DNA from: Clostridia bacterium
GTDB lineage: Bacteria; Bacillota; Clostridia; Christensenellales; UBA1242
Direction: 5' to 3'
NCBI GenBank assembly: GCA_900768425.1
Contig: CAAGCR010000056.1
Location: 1-17,655 of the forward strand
DNA length: 17,655 nt
The notes beneath the pieces are model-generated. The model ran no database searches and was not told the DNA's origin. It was given only the letters and a program-made list of their open reading frames with translations. Positions 15,148 through 17,655 of this stretch are shown piece after piece. Numbering within the stretch: position 1 is the stretch's first letter; the number at the start of each line of letters is the position of its first letter. A program made the translations under genes and the position numbers.

Positions 15148-17493
15148 TTATTTTAATGTCAAATACCCCGGAGTGCTTTCTGTGTCTACTACTGCATATT
15201 TTACCAAATTTGCATTATCAGCATCAGTTGTTAGCATATTTGCATATGATGTGCCGTTTGCTCCAACTAATACTGTGCATTCTGCAAACATCCCCGCTGA
15301 ATCTGTTACTGCACTCGTGTTCCATTTAGCGCCAACATATATTGTGGTTAAATTACCACAACGTGAAAACATCTCAGCCATATTTGTAACTTTTGATGTG
15401 TCAAAACTACTTATATCTAAGGTTTTTAGTTTCATTTTTATATTTCCAAAATCTGATGAGAACATTCCAGACATATCTGTTACTTTACTTGTATTGAAAT
15501 GTCTTAAATCCAAACTTTCTATCTGTGCACAATCACTAAACATTTGGCTTAAATTTGTAGCATTAGATGTATCAAAACCACTAATATCAACAGATTTCAA
15601 TGCAGCACATCTATTAAACAATTCTCTAAAACTAGTTGCACTTGTAGTTTTCCAGCCTGTTAGGTTTAATTCTTCCAAGTATTCACAACGATAAAACATA
15701 GATGTAAAATCTGTTACTTTTGAAACATCAAAATGACTTAAATCAAGTTTTCTAAATCTCATTATATCAGATTCAGTTGAACCTGTTTTAGCTGCAAACA
15801 TAAATCTCATTGATGTTACTTTTGATGTGTTAAAATTTGATATATTTAAGTCATTTAAAGATGAGCAGCAGTAGAACATTGAGGACATATCTGTTACATT
15901 TGATGTGTCAAAATGACTTAAATCCAGTGATTTTAATGAACTACAAGAGGTAAACATACTCTTCATTGTTGTTGCTTTAAAAGTATTAAACATACTTAAA
16001 TTAATAGATGTTAATGCCTTACATAGAGAGAATAAATATGAAAAATTTGTCACATTGCTTGTATTAAAATTTTCAATGTTTAATTCTTCCAAGTTTGAAC
16101 AGTATTGAAACATACTCGACACTGTTGTCACTTTAGAAGTATTAAAACTTTTTAAATCTAACTTTTTAAACCCTTGTTCTCCATTAGTTCCTGCAAACAT
16201 TGCAGCAGCAATGGTTAAATTTTCTGTATTAAAATTTCTGAAATCTAATGTCGTTAAATTAGGACAATTTGCAAACATTGTTTGCATATTTTCTGCTTTA
16301 GAAGTATTGAAGTTTCTTAAATCCAAAGTTTTAATATAACTTATTGCAAACATTTGTAAAAAACCACGCCCTGAACCATCAACATTACTAGTGTCAAAAT
16401 TTGATACATCAATAGTATCTATTGTAATATAATTATATATAGTTTTATTTTCAACTTTTGATGTAGAACCAGAAAACATACCGCCCATATCATTTGTTTT
16501 GCTTGTATCAAAATTTGAAAAATCTATGGTTGTCAATTTTGAACATCCCATAAACCATGCTTGACAACTTTGTGGTGCATAAATTCTTGCCGGTGAATAA
16601 AGTATTATTTCTTTATTTGTTGAATTGTAATATGCAGTAACATCGTTAACACTTTCCGTTAAACTTCCCGCAGTTGAATTTTCATTTACTGCTCCAACTG
16701 AAACTGTTTTGTATGTTCCATCTTCGTTTTTATCATAGCTGGTTAAAAGTGTGTCATCAATTTCTCTTAAAAAACTAACCTTGGTTGTTTCTCTATATGC
16801 TGATGTTGCTTGTGTTGAATCTGTAATCCCCCTAAATTCTTGCATTATTAATGATCGCCAATTAGTTGACAAATATGCTGGGGCTTGTGATTTTTGGAAA
16901 TTTAAGAGTGGCGATGCTTGGGTTAAATCTAGGGCTGATGGTAGGGCTGAGTATTCTCCATTGGCATCTTTTTCTAGTTGTATTTTTACAATTAGAGTTA
17001 CCGATGAACCATCTTGACCTTTTGGTGCTAAAGTTTCGCCATTGTTTGGAGCATAGATAAATATTCTATCGTTATTTATACACTTTTGGTCCACTGTTAC
17101 ATCTACATAAAATGCTGAATTGTTTGTTATGGTAAATGTAAAACTTATGTCATTTACATAATGATATTTATCTACATTTAAGTCATCAAAACAAACAGAA
17201 CCTATATCCCATGTGTTTGTTGAGCCAGTGCCTTTTACAATGTTGGCTTCACCACCTTCGGCTTCAGTTTTGTTAAAATATTTGACTACGGCATCGTTTG
17301 TTCCGTTTGTGTTTTGCGTGTATGCGTTCATAACACCACTAACCGCGACTTCACAATCGTGAGCATTAAAGCCGATTGTTCCACTGACATTTAGTGTTGC
17401 TTGTTTGGCAGAATATACACCTATAGCTATTGCTGCCACACACAAACATAAAACGGCTATGTCAATAATAAAATTAAATTTGCGTTTCTTCAT
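15148..17493 (-). CDS. BspA/DUF285-type leucine-rich-repeat surface protein
   Basis: This 781-residue protein is exported. Residues 1-5 are MKKRK, followed by a hydrophobic helix (about 8-29) that is a signal peptide or membrane anchor. Residues 30-290 are a non-repeat region beginning ATLNVSGTIGF, reminiscent of Ig-like or TasA-type heads; I cannot assign it firmly. About 15 tandem repeats of roughly 26 residues follow (consensus LDLSxFDTSKVTxMSxMFxxCxxL), with longer insertions in several. This is the DUF285 (mycoplasma-type lipoprotein repeat/BspA) family, linked to adhesion in oral and gut bacteria. The end, STPGYLTLK, has no LPXTG motif or C-terminal membrane segment, so it is held by the N-terminal helix or released. 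ATG 17493 follows AAAGGAG with a 5-nt gap. It is monocistronic as far as the window shows, with its own terminator. The ligand is unknown. Confidence 0.93.
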   Translation of the reverse strand: MKKRKFNFIIDIAVLCLCVAAIAIGVYSAKQATLNVSGTIGFNAHDCEVAVSGVMNAYTQNTNGTNDAVVKYFNKTEAEGGEANIVKGTGSTNTWDIGSVCFDDLNVDKYHYVNDISFTFTITNNSAFYVDVTVDQKCINNDRIFIYAPNNGETLAPKGQDGSSVTLIVKIQLEKDANGEYSALPSALDLTQASPLLNFQKSQAPAYLSTNWRSLIMQEFRGITDSTQATSAYRETTKVSFLREIDDTLLTSYDKNEDGTYKTVSVGAVNENSTAGSLTESVNDVTAYYNSTNKEIILYSPARIYAPQSCQAWFMGCSKLTTIDFSNFDTSKTNDMGGMFSGSTSKVENKTIYNYITIDTIDVSNFDTSNVDGSGRGFLQMFAISYIKTLDLRNFNTSKAENMQTMFANCPNLTTLDFRNFNTENLTIAAAMFAGTNGEQGFKKLDLKSFNTSKVTTVSSMFQYCSNLEELNIENFNTSNVTNFSYLFSLCKALTSINLSMFNTFKATTMKSMFTSCSSLKSLDLSHFDTSNVTDMSSMFYCCSSLNDLNISNFNTSKVTSMRFMFAAKTGSTESDIMRFRKLDLSHFDVSKVTDFTSMFYRCEYLEELNLTGWKTTSATSFRELFNRCAALKSVDISGFDTSNATNLSQMFSDCAQIESLDLRHFNTSKVTDMSGMFSSDFGNIKMKLKTLDISSFDTSKVTNMAEMFSRCGNLTTIYVGAKWNTSAVTDSAGMFAECTVLVGANGTSYANMLTTDADNANLVKYAVVDTESTPGYLTLK

Positions 17494-17655
17494 ATTTTCT
17501 CCTTTCTTTATTTTATCATTATGATTGATAATATATTTATAGTTTTATCATTTTAAATGATATTTAGTCAAATAAACTAATACTAAAATAAAATATTTTT
17601 CAATCAAAACGTTAGCGTAAATATATCCATTGAATATCTTTACAAAGCAAGTATA
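17494..17655 (-). promoter_or_regulatory. Upstream region of the BspA-like gene, with dyads
   Basis: This noncoding stretch runs to the window edge. TTATCA-N7-TGATAA at 17513-17531 matches the core of the dyad upstream of the XRE gene. A second dyad, atcattt-t-aaatgat, is at 17547-17561. On the minus strand TTGACT (17566-17571) could be a -35 box, but the matching -10 is poor (ATAAAA at 17543-17548), while a better TATAAA (17536-17541) is 24 bp away. The promoter is therefore unresolved. Confidence 0.4.

Noticed and set aside
15089..15695. Long plus-strand reading frame opposite the BspA-like gene
   Set aside because: It is antisense to a clear repeat protein, mirrors its repeat pattern, and has no ribosome binding site or recognisable domain.

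Overview
This AT-rich window looks like chromosomal DNA of a low-GC Gram-positive bacterium (Bacillota, Clostridia-like). The reasons are the folate-dependent TrmFO, the gene order comM-dprA-topA-trmFO (dprA-topA-trmFO is also the Bacillus order), the RpoB and RpoC architecture, AGGAG-type ribosome binding sites and a consensus sigma-A promoter. A large DUF285/BspA-type repeat surface protein suggests a host-associated, possibly gut, lifestyle; that is inference.

Layout, left to right. Positions 1-60 hold a 13-bp tandem repeat cut by the window edge. Positions 159-6320 hold four genes on the minus strand, transcribed comM > dprA > topA > trmFO: a ComM/YifB AAA+ ATPase, the DNA-processing protein DprA, topoisomerase I, and the tRNA U54 methyltransferase TrmFO. 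comM/dprA and topA/trmFO overlap, while 138 bp separates dprA and topA. A 310-bp divergent region follows, with a 10-bp-arm inverted repeat and candidate promoters. Next is a small XRE-family regulator on the plus strand (6631-7002), the only rightward gene. The convergent gap 7003-7176 carries a terminator for each side and, between them, a 53-bp element with perfect 17-bp inverted ends. Positions 7177-14561 hold rpoC and rpoB on the minus strand, transcribed rpoB > rpoC, with a hairpin in the gap between them. rpoB has its own perfect sigma-A promoter (TTGACA-17-TATAAT) and a leader of about 180 nt that can fold. Another hairpin-rich gap ends in the terminator of the last gene, a 781-residue secreted or membrane-anchored protein with about 15 BspA/DUF285 leucine-rich repeats (15148-17493).

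Functionally, the left block handles DNA uptake and recombination (ComM, DprA), supercoiling (TopA) and tRNA modification (TrmFO). The centre encodes the two large RNA polymerase subunits. Most of the window is housekeeping. The points most worth a second look are a Gln at the rifampicin-pocket position normally occupied by His (E. coli 526), the separation of rpoBC from rplJ-rplL, a TTATCA-N7-TGATAA motif shared by the XRE and BspA upstream regions, the 53-bp inverted-repeat element, the leader and intergenic RNA hairpins, and the 13-bp repeat array. I did not find a convincing new multi-gene system.
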